A DNA stretch of 64,000 bases. It comes from Bacteroidaceae bacterium. Its GTDB lineage: Bacteria; Bacteroidota; Bacteroidia; Bacteroidales; Bacteroidaceae. Positions within the stretch are counted from its first letter, which is position 1. The number at the start of each line of letters is the position of its first letter. Below, in pieces: positions 1 to 9,149 of this stretch. The stretch spans positions 1-64,000 of the forward strand of contig JAILKU010000022.1 in NCBI GenBank assembly GCA_024693505.1, in the 5' to 3' direction. The notes under the pieces are model-generated. The model worked only from the letters and a program-made list of their open reading frames with translations, was not told the origin of the DNA and did no database searches. The translations under genes were made by a program, and so were the position numbers.

Positions 1-1
1 T

Positions 2-3000
2 AGCCTCGCCGGTCACGGTGGCGATGGTGCCGATGATGCTCCGTGCCGTAATCTTCATGCCCTGTGCAGCCTCTGCCGGGAAGGCGCGTACTGTGATGAC
101 GCGCTCAGCCCCCTTGGCTACCTCAACGATGGAGTCAGCACCGATGGCATAGACCTCGCGCACCACGGTAAACTCCTGCATGAAGTCCTTCTGCATCTGC
201 AAGCCGTTGTAGGCTTCCACTTGACGGCGGACGGTCAACTGCACCTTACTACCGCTAGCAAGCGGTTTGTCTGTCCGTACCTTTACACGCGAGACGTATG
301 CATCCTTCTTGTCGTACGACAGACTCCGGTTCTGCTCCTCGATGCGGCATGGCAGCAGTTGACCGTCCTGGGTCAGTGTCAGCCGCTCAGCTGTCAGCGA
401 CTGCGGACGCATATACTCGTTGAAGGTGACTTCCACGCCGTCCTCGTAGGCACGTGCGGCCTGCACGGCGGGCAGGGTATTGCGCACCAGCGGGATATTG
501 ATGTCCAACTGTGGCGGAGGTACGGGCAGCCAGTCGGAGTAGGCCGTCTCGTAGCCTGCCTTCTCTACCTTCACCTGCCACAATCCCTGCGGCACGTCCC
601 AGGCATACTTGCCCTCGGCATCGGTCAGCAGCGGATTCTCCTGACGGAACTCCTCGGCCCGCCACTTCACCACCTCGTCGTGCAGGTCGCCATACTCATC
701 CTCACCCGTCTGCTTGTAGTAGATGGTGGCGGTGGCGTTCTCCACGCGGTTGTCGGCCACGGCCTCATAGACGTAGCCGGAGGGGTCGATACCTACACGG
801 ACTTTGGGAAGATGCTCACGGTTTTCAACTTTGAGTAGTGCCCTGCGTCGTTTTTCATTCCATTTTCGGCTTTCCTCATCGCAGTCCAGCAAGTATATTT
901 CTCCACTGTAATGTTGCAACTTGCTGGCATAAGTTTCATCGTTCAGATAGTTTGCAGCTAACTTCACCAGCGTTGCACCAATGCCACTGAACACCTCTGT
1001 TATGCTTGTTCCAACCGTTCCTGGAAGAGCCTTCAGGCCAGTCTTCACAAGACCTGTTGCAAGCAGGTCGGCAACGGCAAGACATTTGAAATAGTTCATC
1101 TCATAGTAAGCAAATTCCTCAATGTCTTTCTTCAGCGCAGTGGCATCCGCCTGTTGTTCTTCACACGGGTCGGGCACATCCTCCCAGATACTCATCAGTT
1201 GGTTCACTCTGTCGGCACCTTCCTTAATGTCGTTCAGTATGACCACGTAGGAGAACACCTCACCAATGGCTTGCATAGTCTTCAGCGATGACTGCATCAA
1301 CTTTCCCAAAAAGGTCTTCGGAGTGACAAAATGTTTCAACTTACTTGGATCGAGTCCGTCCTGCTGGAGCATGACCGCCGACTCCTTGACACTCTGTAGG
1401 AATCCTTTCTTTCCGCCTAAGTCGGCAAGAGTCTTCAATTGCTTGTCTGTAAGCGGCGGCATGCCTGGTTCATGCCATACTTTCATAAGATAGCTTATAT
1501 CACGTGACAACGACGAAGTCAGGTTGCCGAAGAACTTCACTGCATCACCGGCAAATACCTTCGAAAGTGCCACTATGGCTTGTAGTTCACTGTATTGTGT
1601 CATTATCTCGCCCACATAGCGGTTTACGTCGGTGATAAAATCTCCTTTTATTTTCCTTCTTGCAGGAGCCATCAGAGCAAATGCCTTACCACGAACCTCC
1701 ATATAAATGTTGTTCTTCAGGTCCACAAGCCTATACGAGTCATTACCTACTAACTCGTAGAGGGTGCTTCCGTCAATGCCTGTCAACTCGCTGTAGCCTT
1801 CGCTTAGAAGCCGCTCCGCCGTAAGTCCTTCTGCGGAAGTGATGCTTAAGCCGTCTCCAAAGTCGGCATCTTGAATGTTCATTCCAGTAAGCACCTCAGA
1901 CAGGTTGAAGTCAAGGTCGGCAAGGTCATTCTCAATCTGTGCAAAAGCCTCGTCAAGCGTGATGTCGGGCACTGGCTCATCCTCTATTCCGCTCATATCC
2001 ACGCCTATCAACTCGGCATACTCCTTCATCAACGTCCAGCGACGATCGGGATTTTTCTCCCCTGCAATTTCCGTCATAAGACTGTCTATAGTGTTCTGCA
2101 ACTCCTCAAACCCTTCTCTTTGGTATTCCAAGAAGTTGGAAGCCACAAACTGCAAGTTGTTGTCAAAATGTTTCTCAGATGCATCTTCATAGTCAACATC
2201 CACGCTGCAAACGGCATCATTTTTCAAGTTGACGCTGCACATCCAGTGTCCTGTGATGCCGTCATATTCTGTTGGAAGATAACCAATCTCACCATTCACG
2301 GTCTGGTATATAAGGGTGACGTTCTTCACCTTGGTTGAGTCCGTTGTGTTGAAGATAATCTCGAAGAGGAACGGATTGCTTGTGTGGACGTATGCCGAAT
2401 ACCACTGCTCGCTCAGGCTCATGGGATTCTCGTAGTCGAAATCGATGCACAGTTTGTTGGCGTCGGAGATGACCGAACTATAGTCTTTAGGATTATTCCA
2501 TTTACCTATCAGTGGAGGGAACATCAGTACGTGCAATGGACGAATCATATCCTTGTTGTAGGTCACATTCACGGTTTCGGTCTTTGCCTCCCGTCCCTGC
2601 TTGGTTGTGATGACGGCATAGACGGGAATGGTTGCCAAGTTAGGACAACCGAGTAGTTCCACATGCATATTCCAACTGCCATCTGCCAATGAGTGCGTTT
2701 CACCAACCAAGATGTCATTGCCTGCATACACCCTGACAGGACTGAGTGCCGGGGCTGTTCCATAAACAGGGAATGACAGTTTGTAAATCGATTCGGGTGC
2801 CACAATGGTCATATACTTCACATCGCAAGTGGCAAAGCCAATGGGCTGTGTCACCTCGCGGCCGTCAAGCGTGAACTGAAGCTGTGCCGAAGCCATCAGT
2901 GTGCCTTGGTCGATGGCTGTCAGGATGAAGCGGGTCGGCTCATCCAAGTAGTCCTTCTCCACGGGGATGGTCAGTCTGCCGTCTTCTACGGTGACCCGCA

Positions 3001-5704
3001 CCATCTTCGTCCCCGTCATCGACGAACCTTCCACATATTCTGCCTTGTCAGCTGGATAGTCCACCAGCAGGCGCACGTTGCTCACACGGTCGCGGATGCT
3101 CTCTTTGAAACCGATTTCTGCCCGCAGGGTGACGTTGCAGCTGATGCTCACCTCCGTCTTGTTGGGCAGGAAGAGGGTCTTTGTGTCGTCGGTGTAGTAG
3201 AACGGTTCAGCATAGAGTGTCGGAATCTGGTCGTTCGTCACCTCGGCAATGAGGCCGCTCTCCACCTTTACCTTGTTGCTCAGGTAGTCCTTGTCTGCCT
3301 CCATGCCCACAGCGGTATAGTCGCTCAGGTAGAGCATCTTGCTGAGAAACGGGTCGCTGCCCATCGTCACCACGGTGTAGTCGCCATCCTTCAGCCCCGT
3401 GAGGGTGATGGTCGCCTCTGTGAAGGTCTCCTGCCGGCACAGCAGTCCGTCTGCGTCGTACAGGGTTGCCGTCACCGCCTGGTTGTCTGACCGCAGGAAC
3501 GACACCTCAACGCCGCCCAACTCTTTCAGGGCGAAGGTGACGGAGTCTGCCTTCTCCTCATCGTTGTTGAGGGTCACGCTCACCTCCACAGGCATGAACA
3601 GGTCTTTTAGGCTCGATGCCGTCAGTCGGATGCGGTCGCCCGCCTTGGCTCCGCTTAGCAGTTGCACCTCGGGGTACTGCACCATGAGGCTGTCCAGTGC
3701 CTCGCCTGTCGTCTCGTTGTAGGCGGCAATGGTGACATTCTGGTAGTCGCTATAGTATGGTAGTGTCTGCCCTTCCTCGTCAGCGGCAACGGAGGCGGTG
3801 TAGGTGAAGTCGTAGTGGATGGTAGGTCCGGCAAGCGGCGACAGGGTGAGGTCGAAGTTGCTGTTGGGGTCAGACAATCTGCTGTACTCCACTGCCTTTC
3901 TTGCAGCTACATACCCTCGTGCGGTGGCACTCAGCGTCAGGTCGCCTGCCGGGGTTTCCAGTTCGTAGCGGCCCAACTGGTCGGTAGTGGCGGTGAACAC
4001 CTTTCCCACAGTGCCGTTCATCATCAGCGAGGCGGTGACGGTAGCGATGCCGATGGGGTTGCCGTCGGGGTCGGTCACCCGTCCGCTCAAGGTGAGGGTA
4101 TCGGGCTGGCTGAGCGTGTAGATGGTCTGAGCCGTAGCCTCCTTCACCACCAGTTCGGTGCGTGGCGGTGCACCGTAGCGGGCAGCCAGTTCGGTGGGCA
4201 GGGTGATGCCGTAGAGCAGTCGGGTGCCCTCCACCTGCCTGTCGAGGGTACTGCCCGTGCCGATGAGGTTGCCCATGGCATCCATCCACACGATGGTGGT
4301 CTGGTCGGTCACGTCGGTGGGGGTTCCTCCCTCCTCTCCGGCGGGTGTCTGTACGGTCAGTTGCACAGCTTGCATGGGCTGGACGCTCTTGAAGGTCATC
4401 TCCATCGGCTGGTTACTGAGGGTGAAGGTGTCGGTGGAGGCAACCAGTACGCCCTGAGGACTCATCAGGTGGGCGGTGTAAGGCTCCTCGTTGGTCTGTG
4501 CATAGAAGATGTAGGAAGGGCGTTCGTCGACGATGTATTTGGTCTGTTCGCCACTGCGTGCGTTAAAGAGCACGAGCGACATGCCCTTGTAGCGTCCGTC
4601 CATGAAATTGTCAGGCAGGTCAACGGTGATGTTCTCCGCCTCGCCTTCGGGTATCGCGAGAACGTCGGCAAAGCGGGTGCCCCAGACTTTATCTGCCTTA
4701 TAAGCCGCAACTGACTGCTCGGGCACATAGAGAACGCAGGACTGTGGGATACGGTCGAACCCATAGAGCATATAGCCCGTATATTCGTATTCGCTGATAC
4801 AGATGGCCGGCGGCACTGTAGCATAAAGCGTGACAGCCTCCAAGACGGAATTTGGAGGCAGTTGCCACCATCCCATGTATTTGATGTTTGACGGAAGAAT
4901 CAGCTGCTTCAGCTTGGGCATGCCGTCGACATGAATCTCCAGCACATCTTCATGTTTGTTGACTCCATCATCCCAGACGCCTTGATAAGAGGTATGCCCG
5001 AACGTGTGACGAAGGTCTAATTTCTCTGCATTGGGCAAAGCGTTGTATGAACCTAAAACACTGAAACATTCACTGCTCATGCCTACTTCGCCTGAAACGG
5101 TCAGGGTTTTCACATCGGCGGGTTTGATGCCGAACTGATTCAGATAGGCGTACAGATGGAAACCACCGATGGAATTGCCACCGGGAGCCTGCCCTGCTTT
5201 CTGGAAATAGTTGACGAACAGCTCGCCCGTAGTGGCATTCCAGCTGTTGGTGCCGGGACTTTCCGGATTCTGCATCTGTCCGTCTCCATATTCCCATCCT
5301 CCTTCCGGCACTTCGGGGTCGAACTCTGCACAGGCGTTGATGGTTACATCGTGACTGGGCATCGTGAAGACTGGCCAGACATCGGAACTGACCATGACTT
5401 CCCTCCCCTCAAACATCTTCTTTCCCTCAAATTCCATGTGGGTATATACCCAGCCCAAGTTGGCCATTCCCATGACTTCGATCTTCACACTGTCACCAGC
5501 TGCCAACTCGCAACTGACGCTGTAATCAGCCGTGTTGTTTATCAGATTGTTGTAAAGATCCCAGCTACCATCGCTGTGGTGGTGATATATGTTGATGCTC
5601 AAGCCGCGCCCGGCGGTGGAGACGACGGTCAGCTTGTATGCCTGTGCCGAAACTGCTGTCAGCATCAACAGCAGGGCGGCTAAATATCTCTGTATCTTTT
5701 TCAT
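2..5704 (-). CDS. Large secreted multi-domain protein (BspA/LRR_5-like segment, carboxypeptidase-regulatory-like segment, Ig-like repeats), 3' end outside the window
   Basis: Absent from the ORF track because there is no stop in the window. Reverse-strand reading from ATG at 5704 (MKKIQRYLAALLLMLTAVSAQAYKLTVVSTAG...) stays in frame to ...SIIGTIATVTGEA at the left edge. Contains LSGRVTDPDGNPIGIATVTASL and LKQLILPSNIKYMGWWQLPPNSVLEAVTLYATVPP. Confidence 0.85.
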   Translation of the reverse strand, partial: MKKIQRYLAALLLMLTAVSAQAYKLTVVSTAGRGLSINIYHHHSDGSWDLYNNLINNTADYSVSCELAAGDSVKIEVMGMANLGWVYTHMEFEGKKMFEGREVMVSSDVWPVFTMPSHDVTINACAEFDPEVPEGGWEYGDGQMQNPESPGTNSWNATTGELFVNYFQKAGQAPGGNSIGGFHLYAYLNQFGIKPADVKTLTVSGEVGMSSECFSVLGSYNALPNAEKLDLRHTFGHTSYQGVWDDGVNKHEDVLEIHVDGMPKLKQLILPSNIKYMGWWQLPPNSVLEAVTLYATVPPAICISEYEYTGYMLYGFDRIPQSCVLYVPEQSVAAYKADKVWGTRFADVLAIPEGEAENITVDLPDNFMDGRYKGMSLVLFNARSGEQTKYIVDERPSYIFYAQTNEEPYTAHLMSPQGVLVASTDTFTLSNQPMEMTFKSVQPMQAVQLTVQTPAGEEGGTPTDVTDQTTIVWMDAMGNLIGTGSTLDRQVEGTRLLYGITLPTELAARYGAPPRTELVVKEATAQTIYTLSQPDTLTLSGRVTDPDGNPIGIATVTASLMMNGTVGKVFTATTDQLGRYELETPAGDLTLSATARGYVAARKAVEYSRLSDPNSNFDLTLSPLAGPTIHYDFTYTASVAADEEGQTLPYYSDYQNVTIAAYNETTGEALDSLMVQYPEVQLLSGAKAGDRIRLTASSLKDLFMPVEVSVTLNNDEEKADSVTFALKELGGVEVSFLRSDNQAVTATLYDADGLLCRQETFTEATITLTGLKDGDYTVVTMGSDPFLSKMLYLSDYTAVGMEADKDYLSNKVKVESGLIAEVTNDQIPTLYAEPFYYTDDTKTLFLPNKTEVSISCNVTLRAEIGFKESIRDRVSNVRLLVDYPADKAEYVEGSSMTGTKMVRVTVEDGRLTIPVEKDYLDEPTRFILTAIDQGTLMASAQLQFTLDGREVTQPIGFATCDVKYMTIVAPESIYKLSFPVYGTAPALSPVRVYAGNDILVGETHSLADGSWNMHVELLGCPNLATIPVYAVITTKQGREAKTETVNVTYNKDMIRPLHVLMFPPLIGKWNNPKDYSSVISDANKLCIDFDYENPMSLSEQWYSAYVHTSNPFLFEIIFNTTDSTKVKNVTLIYQTVNGEIGYLPTEYDGITGHWMCSVNLKNDAVCSVDVDYEDASEKHFDNNLQFVASNFLEYQREGFEELQNTIDSLMTEIAGEKNPDRRWTLMKEYAELIGVDMSGIEDEPVPDITLDEAFAQIENDLADLDFNLSEVLTGMNIQDADFGDGLSITSAEGLTAERLLSEGYSELTGIDGSTLYELVGNDSYRLVDLKNNIYMEVRGKAFALMAPARRKIKGDFITDVNRYVGEIMTQYSELQAIVALSKVFAGDAVKFFGNLTSSLSRDISYLMKVWHEPGMPPLTDKQLKTLADLGGKKGFLQSVKESAVMLQQDGLDPSKLKHFVTPKTFLGKLMQSSLKTMQAIGEVFSYVVILNDIKEGADRVNQLMSIWEDVPDPCEEQQADATALKKDIEEFAYYEMNYFKCLAVADLLATGLVKTGLKALPGTVGTSITEVFSGIGATLVKLAANYLNDETYASKLQHYSGEIYLLDCDEESRKWNEKRRRALLKVENREHLPKVRVGIDPSGYVYEAVADNRVENATATIYYKQTGEDEYGDLHDEVVKWRAEEFRQENPLLTDAEGKYAWDVPQGLWQVKVEKAGYETAYSDWLPVPPPQLDINIPLVRNTLPAVQAARAYEDGVEVTFNEYMRPQSLTAERLTLTQDGQLLPCRIEEQNRSLSYDKKDAYVSRVKVRTDKPLASGSKVQLTVRRQVEAYNGLQMQKDFMQEFTVVREVYAIGADSIVEVAKGAERVITVRAFPAEAAQGMKITARSIIGTIATVTGEA

Positions 5705-5713
5705 AGTATGTCG

Positions 5714-7924
5714 TTATTTGATGATGATTTTCTTTCCGTTCTTGATGTAGATGCCAGGACGCAGGGTGCCAGTGACTTTACGACCTGCGAGGTCGTAATA
5801 GTTGAGAGTTGACAGTTGAGAGTTGACAGTTTGAGAGATTCCTGTGGGGGCACCGTAGGCGAGAGCGAAGCGGGTTGTGGTTTCTCCCGCTTGGGCGGTA
5901 AAAGTATAAGGCTCCGTGGCTGGTTGCATGGTGCCTGTCTCATGGTCGATAAGCATCAACTTGCCTTCCAAGTCAGGATAGGGCGTCTTGAAGTCAGCTA
6001 TGAAGGTGTATTCGCCCGCAACAGGAAACTTGGCACCCATACTTACTGCATCACCTTCGGTAAAAGGCTGTTCGCTGATGGCATAGTGGGTGTTGTCGGC
6101 ACCAATTACATATAGTAAGGTGGAGGTGCCGGTCAGGTCGGGGAACTTGGTGGCATCGCAGGCTGCTTCGTAGTCAGCGCTGGCATCGGGATTGCCTACC
6201 AGTCGGGTACGGTCAAGCTCCATGCCTTCGGCATTCCGCACGTGCAGGTTGATGACACGGCGGTTCTCCATCGTACCCACAGGCGGACGGGGGGAGGCAG
6301 CACGCCGCTGTCTTGCCTGAGCGGGAAGGATGTCGGAGGTCAGTTCGGCATAGAAGTCCTCGTAGTCACTGACGGTAGCGAAACGCCCGTACTCTGGGAA
6401 GTTCAGGGCCTCGCAGCCCAACGGGCGCTGCACAAAGAACCCTTGGAAGGGGTGCAACACATAATTGTCGTCAACAGGGCTATAAGTGACATAACCTTCG
6501 GGATAGGTCGTTACGGTTGAGCCCCAAGGCAAAGGATAGGAGAATGGCTCTTTTCTTCCATAGACCACAAAGGGCATCGACGGCTCGAAGTATTTGGTGC
6601 TGTAGAAGCAGGGATAGGGATTGCCTATAAAGTTCCAAGAGCGGTCACATTCAGCGGAGGCGGTATATTGTTGCAAAGGGATTGAGACATCCTCGGTAGT
6701 GAAGAGGTTGTTCTTGTTGGCATTGTTGATGGCGGGCAGCTCGATGGTGATGTCAGGCGTGATGACCTCGTTCCATCCGCAAGTGAAGATAAACCCCTCA
6801 CCCGCATGGAGGATGCTGTCAGCAGTCTGTCTCACCCATACCTCGTCGAACTTGGCATCGGCCCGCATCTGTCCTGAATACTTCCTAATGGCCCACTGGA
6901 AGTTGTTACCCGTCTCGAGAATATGCAAATCGCTCAGACGACAGTCGTAGGGCAACGACATAAATATCCAACGACCGCTCCAAAAGGTCGACTCATTCAA
7001 CCGCAGGGTGGTCTTCACCTCATCGGCTCGCATCGGCGATTTCGCATAGAGCGTTGGCCAACAGTTGTCGAGCGTCGTGGTTGTCATCGTGTTCTCTTTC
7101 AGGATGCGGATAGCGTTCTCGTAGGCATCTTGCTCGATGTTGAACGTACCGACAGACAGCGTTCCCTCTGCCTCATGGGTGAGGTGGCCGGCATAGTAGA
7201 GACTATTTTCGTTGTCCATGCTGACGGCAAGGGTCAGATTGGGCTTATTGGATGGCAGATTCTGAATGAGCGTGAACTCCTTGCACACACGCAGGTCGCC
7301 CGGCCAACTGATGTCAAGCGGCTTGAACACAGGAAAATGGTTCCAACCCGTCTCCAGTTCGTAGGGCGTACAGGCTGGGTGGGAAAGCGTGTGGCCACGC
7401 ATCATGTAGTTCAGATAGACCACGTTATCGTAGGGATAGGTTTCGTCCCTAACCGTAAAGTCCTTGCTGTCGTCGTAGTTGTAGAGACCATAATTCCTGT
7501 AGGGAACCTTACGGGCGTAGAGGTCGCCATAATAGATATACCTCGGTTGTTCCGTGCCGTAGTAAGACTGGCTATAATAAGACGGAGGAGCCACGAGCGA
7601 GGGCGGAACAATGCCCAGACAGGTGACGTCCTTCAGACTGTCGCAGTGGTCGAAGGCTCCGTTGGCACGGATCAGCGTTGAGGGCAGTGTTACTTTCTTC
7701 AGGTTATTGCAGCCCCTGAATGCAGATTCCTCAATGATCTCCACGCCCTCGGGGATAGTAACTTCTACCAAATCGATTCGGTTCTGGAACGCATTCGCAG
7801 GAATGATTTTCGTCCCGGCAGGCAACTGTTCAGGCGTAATGTCCTTATAGTTGACTTGGTTTTGTGCCCATGTGAAGGCGGTCCAGTCAACTAATAAAAG
7901 GAAAATAAGGGCAATTTCTTTCAT
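5714..7924 (-). CDS. BspA-like leucine-rich repeat surface protein with T9SS-type C-terminal tail
   Basis: 736 aa; N-terminal LPAGTKIIPANAFQNRIDLVEVTIPEGVEIIEESAFRGCNNLKKVTLPSTL; C-terminal YYDLAGRKVTGTLRPGIYIKNGKKIIIK. Confidence 0.85.
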   Translation of the reverse strand: MKEIALIFLLLVDWTAFTWAQNQVNYKDITPEQLPAGTKIIPANAFQNRIDLVEVTIPEGVEIIEESAFRGCNNLKKVTLPSTLIRANGAFDHCDSLKDVTCLGIVPPSLVAPPSYYSQSYYGTEQPRYIYYGDLYARKVPYRNYGLYNYDDSKDFTVRDETYPYDNVVYLNYMMRGHTLSHPACTPYELETGWNHFPVFKPLDISWPGDLRVCKEFTLIQNLPSNKPNLTLAVSMDNENSLYYAGHLTHEAEGTLSVGTFNIEQDAYENAIRILKENTMTTTTLDNCWPTLYAKSPMRADEVKTTLRLNESTFWSGRWIFMSLPYDCRLSDLHILETGNNFQWAIRKYSGQMRADAKFDEVWVRQTADSILHAGEGFIFTCGWNEVITPDITIELPAINNANKNNLFTTEDVSIPLQQYTASAECDRSWNFIGNPYPCFYSTKYFEPSMPFVVYGRKEPFSYPLPWGSTVTTYPEGYVTYSPVDDNYVLHPFQGFFVQRPLGCEALNFPEYGRFATVSDYEDFYAELTSDILPAQARQRRAASPRPPVGTMENRRVINLHVRNAEGMELDRTRLVGNPDASADYEAACDATKFPDLTGTSTLLYVIGADNTHYAISEQPFTEGDAVSMGAKFPVAGEYTFIADFKTPYPDLEGKLMLIDHETGTMQPATEPYTFTAQAGETTTRFALAYGAPTGISQTVNSQLSTLNYYDLAGRKVTGTLRPGIYIKNGKKIIIK

Positions 7925-7956
7925 AAATGATGAGGGTTAGGTTGGATATTTGGAGG

Positions 7957-7964
7957 CAAAGATA
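7957..7964 (-). promoter_or_regulatory. Bacteroidales -7 element (TATCTTTG) upstream of the BspA-like gene
   Basis: Reverse complement of CAAAGATA, about 30 bp upstream of the start codon. Confidence 0.5.
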
Positions 7965-8220
7965 CGGGAAAAGAACGAAAAAAAGGAAGAAAAAACAAAC
8001 TATATGACGAAGTGGCGAAGTGGAGTGACGAAACGCGCATTTCGAGTGACGAACGGAAAAAACCTTCACCACCTCAACCTTCGAGATGCCAGTTTAGGCC
8101 AAAAAGGGCCGCTACCCGTCCTGACTTTGGCGATGTGTTACCCTGCTCTCGCGTGTTTAGGGTCTAAGAGTCCGTGACGAATACTCATACTCCCTTGCGT
8201 ATCTTTATGTCCCGCAAAGC

Positions 8221-8605
8221 GAATGGAGCAGCGAGAGCAGAGCCAAATAAATTTGCCTCGGCTTTGCCGCTTCGCTTGTCGAAGAACTATGCCGAGTCGT
8301 GACAGACGAAGACGATAGGCAAAACGCAGAAATACGCAGAAATTATTTCCGCAAGCGAAAATTGAGGCGCCAGCCCTTTGACTTTCAGTCGAAGTGCCTC
8401 ACGCTGATGTTCATCGACCTCGAACGCGACTCGGCCATCAGAGTGCAAGCACTCATGGCTCTCGCTGCTTACTCGGTTCGGCATAGCTGGAACAAGTTCC
8501 ACTCTGCACTCGCTTACTCGGCCCTTTGACTTTCAGTCGAAGTGCCTCACGCTCGGCATAGCTGGAACAAGTTCCACTCTGCACTCGCTTACTCGGCCCT
8601 TTCTG
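8221..8605. repeat. Mosaic intergenic repeat region with hairpin modules and duplicated blocks
   Basis: 50-bp identity 8478-8527 = 8553-8602; 33-bp identity 8373-8405 = 8521-8553; hairpins CAAAT-AA-ATTTG, GAGTGC-AA-GCACTC, GGAAC-AA-GTTCC (twice). Confidence 0.85.
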
Positions 8606-8795
8606 TGCATTTCTTTTCTTTCTGCGGGACTATTAAATACTCAGGCATCTCCTGACTTCGGCGATGCGTCACCCTGTTGGCGTGCGCCAGTTGGCAATTC
8701 TTGTAATTTTGAGATGCTCGTCAGCAAAAAATCACCCTTTCCTTTTCTATTTCATATTATTTATACTTTTGCCACGGATTATACATACTCCACCC

Positions 8796-8853
8796 AAGGT
8801 GTAGCCAAGGTGTACACAAGGTGTACCCAAGGTGTACACAAGGTGTAGCCAAG
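8796..8853. repeat. 11-bp tandem repeat array, 5 units plus partial (AAGGTGTASCC / AAGGTGTACAC)
   Basis: Units at 8796, 8807, 8818, 8829, 8840, exactly 11 bp each. Confidence 0.95.
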
Positions 8854-9084
8854 TTTGAAAGGCTGTCATTACCTTGGGAAGACACTGAGTACTGCTTGGA
8901 TAGGGTATGGGTAGAGCGGAGCTCTATCGTCATTACCATCATATAGCATGTATAAATAACGAAGGACACATCTTTCCTGAGTCACCCAAGTCACTATGCA
9001 GAATTCCCTGCTTATCGGGGTTGCAAGATGGCCAGCCACTCGGAAATGTTAAAACTGCCGAGGTCAGGAGATGTCGGTGTAGGC

Positions 9085-9121
9085 AAAAAGGGCCGCTACC
9101 CGATTGTCGGACAGCGGCCCT
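9085..9121 (-). terminator. Intrinsic terminator for the 9150-10958 gene
   Basis: Stem GGGCCGCT (9090-9097) / AGCGGCCC (9113-9120), followed on the minus strand by a T5 tract. Confidence 0.8.
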
Positions 9122-9149
9122 GCGCATTCAGCACAAATGTTTCTGGCTT

